Made by a program: the position numbers and the translations under genes. A DNA stretch of 64,000 nt from Hafnia alvei (GTDB lineage Bacteria; Pseudomonadota; Gammaproteobacteria; Enterobacterales; Enterobacteriaceae): contig NZ_CP139992.1 of NCBI RefSeq assembly GCF_034424155.1, positions 3,488,012 to 3,552,011 of the forward strand. The letters are read 5' to 3'. Shown here piece after piece: positions 26,276 to 35,208 of this stretch (positions are counted from its first letter, which is position 1; the number at the start of each line of letters is the position of its first letter). The notes below the pieces were generated by a model. The model saw only the letters and a list, made by a program, of their open reading frames with translations, searched no databases and was not told where the DNA came from.

Positions 26276-28417
26276 ATGCGTGAATTGTGGCAAAAACTTT
26301 TGTTATTAATGACGCTCACGGCGATGTGCTCTTGGCACGTATCTGCCGCTGAATTATTTTCTCCTGAGCCACTGGCGGCCAATCTACAGCCGCCGCAGGC
26401 GAAGAAAATCCCCAAAACGATCATCGAACATGGCGATCGACGTATCGACAACTATTTTTGGCTGCGTGATGAGAGCCGCGCCAATCCAAACGTGTTACGC
26501 TATTTGCAAGATGAAAATCGTTATGCCAACGCGGTATTAGAACCGTATTCCGCACAGTACGACGCCTTATATCGCGAGATGGTCGGCCGCATGAGCCCTG
26601 AAGATCGCTCCGTGCCTTATCAACGTAACGGCTATCGCTATCAGGACGTGTATCTGTCAGGTAAAAATTTTGCCGTGACTCAGCGCCAGCCGCTGGCGGG
26701 CAGCACCGTGTGGCAAACGCTGATTGATGGAAATCTGCGTGCGGCAGGCCAAGCTTACTATCGCGTAGGTGGGCTGGAGATCAGCCAAGATAATCAGATG
26801 ATGGCCGTTGCCGAAGATACCCAAGGCCGACGCCAATACCGTATTTCGCTGCGAAATTTACATAACGGACAGTGGCTCACCGACGTTATCGAAAACACAT
26901 CAGGCAATATGCTTTGGTCAAATGATGGACTTACCCTATTTTATGTCCGCAATCATCCACAAACGCTGGTGCCGTATCAGGTTTACCACCACCGCGTCGG
27001 CACGCCGCTAACACAAGATCAACTGGTTTATCAGGAAAATGACGGCGGTTTTTATCTTAGCCTGTCACGCTCGGCATCTAACCGCTACTTGCTAATAACC
27101 CTAAGCGCCAGCACGTCGTCTGAAGTGCGTTTATTAGATGCTGACCAAGCGGATACGCCGCCCGTATTATTTACCGCACGCCAGCCAAACGTTGAATATT
27201 ATCTGGATCACTTCAACGACACGTTTTATCTGCGCTCCAACCGTGAAAATGCCAATTTTGGTTTATACCAAACCAACGCGATGGGTCATTCATGGCAGCC
27301 GTTAGTTGCCCCACAACCCAATAAAATGATCGAAGGTTTTACCTTATTCAAAGATTGGCTAGTCGTAGCTGAACGCAGTGATGGCCTGAGCCAGATACGC
27401 AAAATCAACTGGAAATCTCACGCCGAAGACATCTTGCCCTTCGACGATGCCAGCTATATGGCGTGGTTAGGCTATAACCCTGAGCCACAGTCCGATCGTT
27501 TACGCTACGGCTATTCGTCGATGACGACGCCAACGAGCACCTACGAATGGGATTTAGCCAGCGGCAAACGCACGCTGCTTAAGCGTCAGGAAGTGAAAAA
27601 TACCCAGCCACAGGACTATCACAGCGAGCGAATTTGGATCACCGCACGCGACGGCGTGAAAGTACCGGTATCCTTGGTTTACAACAAAAAAATGTTCAAG
27701 GCCAAACAAAGTCCGTTACTGGTTTATGGCTATGGCGCCTACGGTATGAGTATGGATCCCGCCTTCAGCGCGAATCGTCTTAGCCTACTGGATCGCGGTT
27801 TCGTTTTCGCCATGATTCACGTTCGCGGCGGCGGCGAGCTCGGTCAGCAATGGTATGAACAGGGAAAACTGGCGAATAAGCCCAACAGTTTCAATGACTT
27901 TATCGATGCAACACACGGCTTGGTGGAACACGGTTTTGGTCAGCCTGGTCGGCTGTATGCCATGGGCGGCAGCGCCGGAGGGCTATTGGTTGGCGCGGTC
28001 ATGAATCAACAGCCGGAGCTATTTAACGCCATTGTTGCACAGGTTCCTTTTGTTGACGTCGTCACCACCCTGCTTGATGACACCCTCCCCCTCACGCTCG
28101 GTGAATATGATGAATGGGGAAATCCACATCGGCTGGCTGATTATCAGCAAATGAAGGCCTACAGCCCCTACGACAATATAAAGCCTATGCGCTATCCCAA
28201 CTTATTAGTGACCACCGGCCTCAACGATTCGCAGGTGCAATATTGGGAACCTGCAAAATGGATTGCCAAACTGCGAGAGAATCAATTAGGAACCGGAAAA
28301 ATATTATTACTGACCGATATGCAGGCTGGACACGGCGGTAAATCAGGTCGGCTCAAGCGAGTAGAAAATACCGCGCTGGAATATAACTTTATTCTGGCCG
28401 TAGATAATCAACGCTGA
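26276..28417 (+). CDS. Exported S9A peptidase, oligopeptidase B-like
   Basis: A 713-residue prolyl-oligopeptidase-family serine peptidase with a signal peptide (LLLLMTLTAMCSWHVSAAE), so probably periplasmic, unlike cytoplasmic PtrB. An N-terminal seven-blade propeller is followed by the alpha/beta-hydrolase domain: YGYGAYGMSMDP, the nucleophile in MGGSAGGLLVG (about residue 564), Asp in TTGLNDSQVQYWEP and His in MQAGHGGKSGR. Oligopeptidase B cleaves after Arg/Lys in peptides. Its place between tonB and the receptor suggests processing of an imported peptide or peptide-linked iron carrier. Confidence 0.85.
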   Translation: MRELWQKLLLLMTLTAMCSWHVSAAELFSPEPLAANLQPPQAKKIPKTIIEHGDRRIDNYFWLRDESRANPNVLRYLQDENRYANAVLEPYSAQYDALYREMVGRMSPEDRSVPYQRNGYRYQDVYLSGKNFAVTQRQPLAGSTVWQTLIDGNLRAAGQAYYRVGGLEISQDNQMMAVAEDTQGRRQYRISLRNLHNGQWLTDVIENTSGNMLWSNDGLTLFYVRNHPQTLVPYQVYHHRVGTPLTQDQLVYQENDGGFYLSLSRSASNRYLLITLSASTSSEVRLLDADQADTPPVLFTARQPNVEYYLDHFNDTFYLRSNRENANFGLYQTNAMGHSWQPLVAPQPNKMIEGFTLFKDWLVVAERSDGLSQIRKINWKSHAEDILPFDDASYMAWLGYNPEPQSDRLRYGYSSMTTPTSTYEWDLASGKRTLLKRQEVKNTQPQDYHSERIWITARDGVKVPVSLVYNKKMFKAKQSPLLVYGYGAYGMSMDPAFSANRLSLLDRGFVFAMIHVRGGGELGQQWYEQGKLANKPNSFNDFIDATHGLVEHGFGQPGRLYAMGGSAGGLLVGAVMNQQPELFNAIVAQVPFVDVVTTLLDDTLPLTLGEYDEWGNPHRLADYQQMKAYSPYDNIKPMRYPNLLVTTGLNDSQVQYWEPAKWIAKLRENQLGTGKILLLTDMQAGHGGKSGRLKRVENTALEYNFILAVDNQR

Positions 28418-28470
28418 GACAACCGAGCAAAGAAAATAAAAATAGACTGACAGTACCTTTAAGGGGACAT

Positions 28471-30735
28471 ATGAAACTCAATAAAATAGCCGGCGTGATC
28501 GGCTCGGGCATGCTATTGCTCAGCGCAAGCAGTTACGCACAACAAGCCAGTGAAGAAAGCAGCGGAGAAAAAAAAGGCTCAGCGGTATTTTCTCCACTTA
28601 ATGTCTCGGCCGGTAAAATAACCAGCGAGCAAGAAGCCTTGGAAAAAACAGGGGCCGTCAGCTCACGCGACACCAATAAAAACTTGGAATCTCTCGACGC
28701 AACGTTACGCAGCATGCCCGGGACCTATACCCAAATCGATCCCGGCCAAGGCTCGGTTAGCGTGAATATTCGTGGGATGAGCGGTTTTGGCCGCGTAAAC
28801 ACCATGGTCGATGGCATTACGCAAAGCTTTTACGGCACCTCGACCTCCGGCACCGCCGTGCACGGCTCTACCAACAGTCAGGCTGGCGTGCTTATCGACC
28901 CCAACTTCCTCGTTGGCGTTGACGTGACTCGCGGCGACAGCAGCGGTTCCTCTGGGGTAAACGCCCTAGCGGGCAGTGCCAATCTGCGCACGATTGGCGT
29001 TGATGACGTGGTGTTTGCTGGGAATCCTTTTGGCGTGCGCTCACGCTTTTCCGTCGGTAGCAACGGCATTGGCCGCAGCGGAATGATAGCCGCCGCAGGC
29101 AAAACCGATGCTTTTACGGATACCGGCAGTTTTGGTGCCATGGCCGCCATCAGCGGCAGCTCGGTCTATTCCAACTTTAACAACGGCGATGGAATTAATA
29201 GCGAAGAGTTCGGCTATGACGAATTCATGAAGCAGAATCCAAAGTCACAGCTGTATAAAATGGATATCAAACCGAATGAGTTTAATAGCTTTGAACTCTC
29301 CGCCCGAACTTATCAAAATAAGTTTTCACGCCGCGACATCACCAGCGACGATTATTACATCAAGTATCACTACACGCCGTTCTCTGAATTAATTGATTTC
29401 AACGTCACGGCCAGTACCAGCCGCAGCGACCAAAAATATCAAGACGGATCGTTGTACACGTTTTATAGCACGTCAGCGCGTAACCGTTCTAATGCGCTGG
29501 ATGTGAATAACACCAGCCGCTTCACGCTCGGTAATAACGATCTGGCTTTTACCATCGGCAGCAAACTGATGCGTACCCGCTATGACAAACTGATCAAATC
29601 CAACGCGGGTGATCCACAGTCTTCGCAAGAATCAATTGAAAACAATCCTTTTGCCCCGTCGGGCGATCAAGATATTTCAGCGCTGTATACCGGGCTTGAA
29701 ATCAAGCGCGGAATTTATCAAGCTAATTTTAATCTTAACTACACTCAGAATAAGATCAGCGGTTTCAAACCCGCCTGCGATCCGCGAGTTATCTGTGTTC
29801 CACAGGGGGAATACAATGTTGATCAAAAAGAGAGTGGTTATAATCCTTCAGTAGAACTCTCTGCACAGGTAACACCGTGGCTCCAGCCGTTCGTAAGCTA
29901 CAGCAAATCAATGCGTGCACCCAATATTCAGGAGATGTTTTTCTCTAACTCCGGCGGTGCATCAATGAACCCGTTCTTAAAACCAGAAAGTGCCGAAACC
30001 TATCAGGCCGGTTTTAATATTAAGGCGCACAGCCTATTGGTTGATGAAGATTTACTGCGCTTAAAAGCCTTGGTCTATCGTAGCAAGATTAAAAACTACA
30101 TATTCAGTGAGTCATATTTAGTCTGCACCAACGGTCGTAAATGCAATATGACTGAAGTTAACGGCAATGACTGGGCTGACGTTAGCGACTACACCGACAA
30201 TATGTACATCTACGTGAACTCCCAATCACTGGTACGAGCTCACGGTTTTGAATTAGAAATGGATTACGACGCGGGCTACGCGTTTGCACGTTTGGCTTAT
30301 AGCCAGCAACACACCGACCAACCAACGTCGATTGCCAGCACCTATTTTGGCGCGGGGGATATTACCGAGCTGCCAAGAAAATATATGACGCTCGATACTG
30401 GTGTCAGATTCCTAGACAATTCATTAACCGTTGGCAGCATTATTAAATACACCGGAAAATCACGTCGCTTATCACCTAATTTTGATTTTGACGAGAAAAC
30501 CGGCGCGGTGGTGAAGGAAGACCTCCCACAGATCCCAACCATCATCGATCTCTACAGCACTTATGAGATCAACCGCAACGTGATGCTTAAACTCAGCGTA
30601 CAAAACCTGATGAATAAAAACTATTCTGAAGCATTGAACAAGCTCAATATGATGCCAATACAGGGTGATGACAGCACGGCGGCCAATACGGCTCGAGGCA
30701 GAACTTATATTTTTGGTGGGGAAATTCGCTTCTAA
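28471..30735 (+). CDS. TonB-dependent outer-membrane receptor (heme/iron type)
   Basis: A 754-residue receptor: signal peptide ending SSYAQQA, TonB-box-like segment SPLNVSAGKI, plug domain with VSVNIRGMSGFGRVNTMVDG, and a 22-strand barrel ending in a terminal Phe. The FRAP-like MRAPNIQEMF and NPNL-like MNPFLKPES motifs resemble heme/hemoglobin receptors, but no histidine lies between them. Two cysteine pairs (CDPRVIC and CTNGRKC) mark extracellular loops. Last gene of the Fur-controlled operon, 53 bases after the peptidase. Confidence 0.85.
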   Translation: MKLNKIAGVIGSGMLLLSASSYAQQASEESSGEKKGSAVFSPLNVSAGKITSEQEALEKTGAVSSRDTNKNLESLDATLRSMPGTYTQIDPGQGSVSVNIRGMSGFGRVNTMVDGITQSFYGTSTSGTAVHGSTNSQAGVLIDPNFLVGVDVTRGDSSGSSGVNALAGSANLRTIGVDDVVFAGNPFGVRSRFSVGSNGIGRSGMIAAAGKTDAFTDTGSFGAMAAISGSSVYSNFNNGDGINSEEFGYDEFMKQNPKSQLYKMDIKPNEFNSFELSARTYQNKFSRRDITSDDYYIKYHYTPFSELIDFNVTASTSRSDQKYQDGSLYTFYSTSARNRSNALDVNNTSRFTLGNNDLAFTIGSKLMRTRYDKLIKSNAGDPQSSQESIENNPFAPSGDQDISALYTGLEIKRGIYQANFNLNYTQNKISGFKPACDPRVICVPQGEYNVDQKESGYNPSVELSAQVTPWLQPFVSYSKSMRAPNIQEMFFSNSGGASMNPFLKPESAETYQAGFNIKAHSLLVDEDLLRLKALVYRSKIKNYIFSESYLVCTNGRKCNMTEVNGNDWADVSDYTDNMYIYVNSQSLVRAHGFELEMDYDAGYAFARLAYSQQHTDQPTSIASTYFGAGDITELPRKYMTLDTGVRFLDNSLTVGSIIKYTGKSRRLSPNFDFDEKTGAVVKEDLPQIPTIIDLYSTYEINRNVMLKLSVQNLMNKNYSEALNKLNMMPIQGDDSTAANTARGRTYIFGGEIRF

Positions 30736-30742
30736 TCACCAC

Positions 30743-30773
30743 GCCGTCATGCTGAATATTTCGGCATGACGGC
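30743..30773 (+). terminator. Stem-loop after the receptor gene
   Basis: GCCGTCATGC/GCATGACGGC, 10-bp perfect stem, followed by ATTAATATT. It closes the uptake operon and faces convergent ynfA. Confidence 0.75.
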
Positions 30774-30798
30774 ATTAATATTGCCGGCTCCTCATTGA

Positions 30799-31125
30799 TT
30801 ACGAAGGCTGCAACACAATTACCGCCATACCTATCAGCGCAACGCAGGCACCAACCATATCCCAGCGGGTTAATTCAACACCGTCAACAAAGCGTAGCCA
30901 AAGCAACGCAACGCCAATGTATACTCCACCGTAGGCCGCATAGGTTCGACCCGCCGCAGTGGGATGTAGTGTCAGTAACCAAGCAAAAACAACCAAGCTC
31001 AACGCAGCTGGCAGCAATAACCATAGCGGCTTATGTTGCTTCAAAACTAAATAAGGCAAATAGCACCCAACGATCTCTGCGATCGCCGTCAGGCTAAATA
31101 ATAAGAATGTTTTAACAATTAGCAT
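30799..31125 (-). CDS. ynfA: YnfA family (UPF0060) small membrane protein
   Basis: A 108-residue four-helix protein related to the SMR multidrug transporters. [29 protein letters not shown] and the conserved [17 protein letters not shown] end match YnfA. Some YnfA proteins affect drug tolerance; function here is untested. Confidence 0.92.
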   Translation of the reverse strand: MLIVKTFLLFSLTAIAEIVGCYLPYLVLKQHKPLWLLLPAALSLVVFAWLLTLHPTAAGRTYAAYGGVYIGVALLWLRFVDGVELTRWDMVGACVALIGMAVIVLQPS

Positions 31126-31402
31126 TAGGGTATTTTTACCTAAAGGTCATGATACGTAGGCAGTTAACCCATTTTGCCCTGAAAAATATATTTTATCCAC
31201 GTCTCATCTATTTACCCCTACTTATTAGCCGCACTATTACAAAGGCCTATAACGCATTAATTTGAAACAGGTATGCATTTTATGGCTATTTGTACCTATT
31301 TTTCGCAACGTGTTTCTTTTCGCCAAGGCCATTGCTATAACGTCATCACTGGAAGTGAATTTATTATAACAAACACCCCCTATTAATAATAAAGGAACAG
31401 CT
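31126..31402. other. Intergenic region upstream of alpha-glucoside PTS
   Basis: Gene-free gap carrying the ynfA promoter (leftward) and the PTS operon promoter (rightward). I saw no palindrome that stands out. Confidence 0.45.
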
Positions 31403-32974
31403 ATGTCTAGAATACGGCAACGTACTCTGGAGAGTATGCAAAAATTCTCTAGGGCGATGATCGGTGCAGTGCTGTTTTTGCCAGTCATAGGTTTAATTCT
31501 GGCATTAAGTTCAATTTTAACCAACCCAACGCTTATTTCTGAAACTAGCTTTCTTCATCAACTTGGTCAGCTATTAGGAGACACCTTCTGGCCACTGTTT
31601 GGTAATCTTGGTTTACTCTTTTGTGTCGGTATTAGCTATGGATTAGCAAAGGACAAAAAAACAGAAGTCGCCTTAGTTTCCGTTATGTGCTTCATTATGT
31701 TTTTAGGTGCCAACCACTCTTGGTTGGAGTATACCCACGGCATTGCCAATAAAATAAACGGTGAATATTACGGAACAGGACAAACTCAAATATTAGGGTT
31801 TGTGGTTGTTGATATGGGGATATTCCTCGGTATTATTCTTGGCTGCACCATTGCATGGGTACATAATAAAGTCTCGCAAATAGAGCTCCCTGGCGCGTTA
31901 TCTATGTATGGCGGCGCAAAGCTAACGCTTATCGCCATGACGCCGGTTGTTATTATCTACGCCATGGCTTTCACTTGGTTCTGGCCATTTATGACTCACG
32001 GCATTGCGGCGTTAACCGGCTTTATGAAAAACGCAGGCGTTGCTGGAGTATTTGTTTATGGTTTCTTCGAGAAATTTTTAATCCCTACCGGCCTACACCA
32101 TTTCGTGTGGTCGCCTTTCCAACTTACGCAAATCGGCGGTTCGCTGACGGTCGATGGGCAGACGGTTTCTGGCACTCAGGCCATCTTCCTTGCGTATATG
32201 CGCCATCCCGATTTAACACCGATGATGAACGATGCTCTGCGTTTCTCCCAGCAAGGTATGACCACTATTTTCGGCCTGTCTGGCGCTGCACTGGCGTTTT
32301 ATCACACCGCGAAGCCAGAAAAGAAAATGCTCGCGAAAGCCGTTTTATTACCGGCTATTATTACCTCAATTCTGACCGGAATTACTGAGCCTATTGAGTT
32401 TACATTCCTATTTATCTCACCGCTTCTGTGGGTTATTCACGCCACATTAACCGCAGCATCACAGGCTATTTGCGATCTGCTACAGGTGAGGCCATGGGGA
32501 GCATCTGGCTTAATTGAGTTTTTAGCCTATAACCTACCACTACCCGTTTCGCTGACACGCTGGCCACTTTATATCGTGATTGGCATTGGACAGTTTATTG
32601 CTTATTACGTGATATTCCGCACCGTGGTCGTGAAATTAAAGCTTAAAACACCGGGTCGCGAAGACGATGATGATGTGAAGCTGTATAACAAAAAAGATTA
32701 TCAAGAAAAAATTCAGCAGGAAAAGAAAAATACGGGCTCACAGGCCGATGAAATTATTAAAGGACTCGGTGGAAAACATAACATTATTTCTGTCGATAAT
32801 TGCTTTACCCGTTTACGCGTTGCTATTCATGATTTAACTATCGTCGATGACGCTGCTTTAAAAGCAACCGGTGCGAATGGCGTGGTGCGTAATAGCAATG
32901 AAGTTCAAGTTATTTACGGTGTCAAAGTTGGACAAGTACGCTCGAAAGTTGATACCTGGCTGGCTAATAATTAA
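31403..32974 (+). CDS. aglA: PTS alpha-glucoside transporter EIICB
   Basis: A 523-residue fused permease: the EIIC domain (about residues 1-420, with LIPTGLHHFVWSPF and TGITEPIEFTFLF) and the EIIB domain (about 440-523) with the phospho-accepting cysteine in SVDNCFTRLRVAI. It resembles Klebsiella AglA and the MalX/GlvC group, importing maltose-like alpha-glucosides as 6-phosphates. No EIIA domain is fused or adjacent, so EIIA-Glc (Crr) is expected to supply phosphate. The GH4 hydrolase follows after 13 bases. Confidence 0.87.
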   Translation: MSRIRQRTLESMQKFSRAMIGAVLFLPVIGLILALSSILTNPTLISETSFLHQLGQLLGDTFWPLFGNLGLLFCVGISYGLAKDKKTEVALVSVMCFIMFLGANHSWLEYTHGIANKINGEYYGTGQTQILGFVVVDMGIFLGIILGCTIAWVHNKVSQIELPGALSMYGGAKLTLIAMTPVVIIYAMAFTWFWPFMTHGIAALTGFMKNAGVAGVFVYGFFEKFLIPTGLHHFVWSPFQLTQIGGSLTVDGQTVSGTQAIFLAYMRHPDLTPMMNDALRFSQQGMTTIFGLSGAALAFYHTAKPEKKMLAKAVLLPAIITSILTGITEPIEFTFLFISPLLWVIHATLTAASQAICDLLQVRPWGASGLIEFLAYNLPLPVSLTRWPLYIVIGIGQFIAYYVIFRTVVVKLKLKTPGREDDDDVKLYNKKDYQEKIQQEKKNTGSQADEIIKGLGGKHNIISVDNCFTRLRVAIHDLTIVDDAALKATGANGVVRNSNEVQVIYGVKVGQVRSKVDTWLANN

Positions 32975-32987
32975 ATTGGGAGTACAT

Positions 32988-34367
32988 ATGAAACTAACAG
33001 TATTAGGTGGCGGCGGAGTACGCTCCGCATTTCTGGCAAAATCTCTGGCTTATAATGCCCACCGTATCGGATTAAAACAGGTCGTCTTTCTGGATAATTC
33101 AGCTCAGAACTTAACCATCTTTGGCGAAATTGCGCGTTATATATTTAATACTATTCGCCCTGATATTGAATTTAGCTTAACCACCGAGCCTGTATCAGCC
33201 TTACAAGACGCCAACTATGTGATTACCACACTGCGCGTCGGTGGCGATGAAAGCCGTATACATGACGAACGTATTGCGCTGGACCACAATACCTTAGGGC
33301 AAGAAACCACCGGTGCAGGCGGCTTTGCCATGGCCATGCGCTCTATTCCCGCTATTTTGGACTACTGCAAATTAATCGAAGAACATGCGGCACCCGATGC
33401 CATCTTATTTAACTTTACCAATCCATCAGGCTTAGTCACCGAAGCGATTATCAAATCTGGCTTTAAACGCCGCGTTTACGGTATCTGCGATGCACCATCA
33501 GAGCTGATTCGTGAACTACCTGACATTCTTAACTGCGACGAAAGTGAACTGCAGGTTGAGTGCTATGGACTCAATCATTTCTCTTGGTTCACGCATTTTA
33601 CCGTGGGCGGAGAGGATGTAACCGAACAATTGGTTAATTCGCCTGAGCTGTATAAAAAAACGGCCATGCAATACTTCTCACCAGAATTAGTTCGTCTGTG
33701 TGATAACCAGCTATTAAATGAATACTTATATTATTATTACTATAAAGAAGAGGCGCTAAAAGCTATTCAAGATTCAGGTGAAACACGAGGCGAACAAATC
33801 GCACGTATTAACCATGATATGCGTGAAGAGCTTAGCCGCATCGACGTTAAAGAAAATCCAGCCACCGCGTTTGATATTTGGATGAAGCATTATCTACGTC
33901 GTGAAAATAGCTACATGCAAAATGAATCTCAGCAGGAAAAATTCCACACCAGGGAACCTTTAACGCTGCAGCAATTCATCGAAGAGCCCGACAGCGGCGG
34001 CTACGCGGGCGTGGCATTAGATATTCTAGAAGCCGTCAACAGCAATACCACTAAGCGTATTGTGGTATCGCTTTCCAACAACGATACGCTGGATTTCCTG
34101 CATCCTGACGATGTTATTGAAATCAGCTGCGATCTCAGCAAAGAGGGATTAAAACCGGTTAAGCCTATCCATGTACCCGAGGCGCAGAAAAATATGATTT
34201 CCTGCGTGAAAGAGTATGAACGTCTCGCGGTGCAGGCAATTTTGACTCAGGATAGAACGCTCGCGGTTAAGGCATTGATGGCACATCCGTTGGTCGGATC
34301 ATGGTCATTGGCTAGAAAGCTGGTTTCCGCCTATTTGCAGGGCCCTCAGTTTAAAAACTGGCACTAG
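32988..34367 (+). CDS. aglB: 6-phospho-alpha-glucosidase (GH4)
   Basis: NAD- and Mn-dependent glycoside hydrolase family 4 enzyme, 459 residues. The Rossmann motif LTVLGGGGVRSAF starts the protein, FNFTNPSGLVTEA follows, the metal-site cysteine is in YGICDAPSEL and the histidine in CYGLNHFSWF. GH4 alpha-phosphoglucosidases usually carry CDMP; here the motif is CDAP. ATG 32988 after GGGAGTACAT is the start, not the upstream in-frame ATG at 32871 inside the PTS gene. It hydrolyses the sugar phosphate made by the upstream PTS. Confidence 0.85.
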   Translation: MKLTVLGGGGVRSAFLAKSLAYNAHRIGLKQVVFLDNSAQNLTIFGEIARYIFNTIRPDIEFSLTTEPVSALQDANYVITTLRVGGDESRIHDERIALDHNTLGQETTGAGGFAMAMRSIPAILDYCKLIEEHAAPDAILFNFTNPSGLVTEAIIKSGFKRRVYGICDAPSELIRELPDILNCDESELQVECYGLNHFSWFTHFTVGGEDVTEQLVNSPELYKKTAMQYFSPELVRLCDNQLLNEYLYYYYYKEEALKAIQDSGETRGEQIARINHDMREELSRIDVKENPATAFDIWMKHYLRRENSYMQNESQQEKFHTREPLTLQQFIEEPDSGGYAGVALDILEAVNSNTTKRIVVSLSNNDTLDFLHPDDVIEISCDLSKEGLKPVKPIHVPEAQKNMISCVKEYERLAVQAILTQDRTLAVKALMAHPLVGSWSLARKLVSAYLQGPQFKNWH

Positions 34368-34387
34368 AGCCTAGCATTGAAACTCTG

Positions 34388-34408
34388 GGGCGTCGCAGGA
34401 CGCCCTTT
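34388..34408. terminator. Bidirectional hairpin between aglB and the RpiR regulator
   Basis: GGGCGTC-GCAG-GACGCCC followed by TTTCATTATTT. It separates convergent genes. Confidence 0.75.
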
Positions 34409-34410
34409 CA

Positions 34411-35124
34411 TTATTTCTTCTGCATAAACCACAGTTTCAGAAGATGTTCAAAGCCGAGAATACAGTAGCCAAAGAACGGATTAGACCAATAAATATCATC
34501 ATCATATTTTTGTGGATCGTGAATAATAAATGACAGGTTAGCAGCCTGCGCTAACGGACTTTGATGGTCGCCGGTAAAACAAACAAGGTTGATATTTTTG
34601 TTCTCTAGTGCCTTTACCCAGCTTAATGCGGATGAACTCCGGCCCGATTTAGAGATTAGCCATATCGAATCAAACTTATTGGCGTTTTTTTGTTCCAGAA
34701 TTTCATAGTCTGGCCATAGCGCTAAGCTGGCGTTGACGCCGGTGACTAAAAACTTATTATAAATATATTGAGCAATAAGCTGCGAGAAGCCGCTACCGTG
34801 GATCAGAATCCGTTCGTTTTGTAGTTTTTCTAGCAGAATATCCACTTTCTCCGGCGGCTGAATATTCATAAAATCAACATCGTTGGTAACATCGAGCTTC
34901 GGTAGCGTAATGTTAAACTTAATAAAGTAAACCATCTCAAGCCAGCCGCTAAACTCAAGCTTTTTGGCTAACCGAACCAAAGATGAGGGATTGCTACAGC
35001 ACTTCTCCGCCACGCTGCGTATCCCTTGTTGAATACATAACTCAGGATTGGCCTGTATATATTGAAGCACACCGATCTCAATATTACTCAGTTTAATGTT
35101 ACGAAATAGATTTTGAATATCCAT
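34411..35124 (-). CDS. RpiR/MurR-family regulator with SIS domain
   Basis: A 237-residue regulator: N-terminal HTH_6 (SVAEKCCSNPSSLVRLAKKLEFSGW at about residues 35-60) and a C-terminal SIS sugar-phosphate-binding domain (ILIHGSGFSQLIAQYI; WLISKSGRSSSALSWVKAL). It most likely controls the aglAB genes and the divergent FHS-type permease by sensing a sugar phosphate. The 84-base divergent gap holds the promoters. Confidence 0.85.
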   Translation of the reverse strand: MDIQNLFRNIKLSNIEIGVLQYIQANPELCIQQGIRSVAEKCCSNPSSLVRLAKKLEFSGWLEMVYFIKFNITLPKLDVTNDVDFMNIQPPEKVDILLEKLQNERILIHGSGFSQLIAQYIYNKFLVTGVNASLALWPDYEILEQKNANKFDSIWLISKSGRSSSALSWVKALENKNINLVCFTGDHQSPLAQAANLSFIIHDPQKYDDDIYWSNPFFGYCILGFEHLLKLWFMQKK

Positions 35125-35208
35125 GATAAACCCCTGTTAAGCAAATTTGAGATTAGCACAGGCATTTTTTAATAACTGAGTAATCAGTCAAAATTATTTC
35201 ACTTCGTA

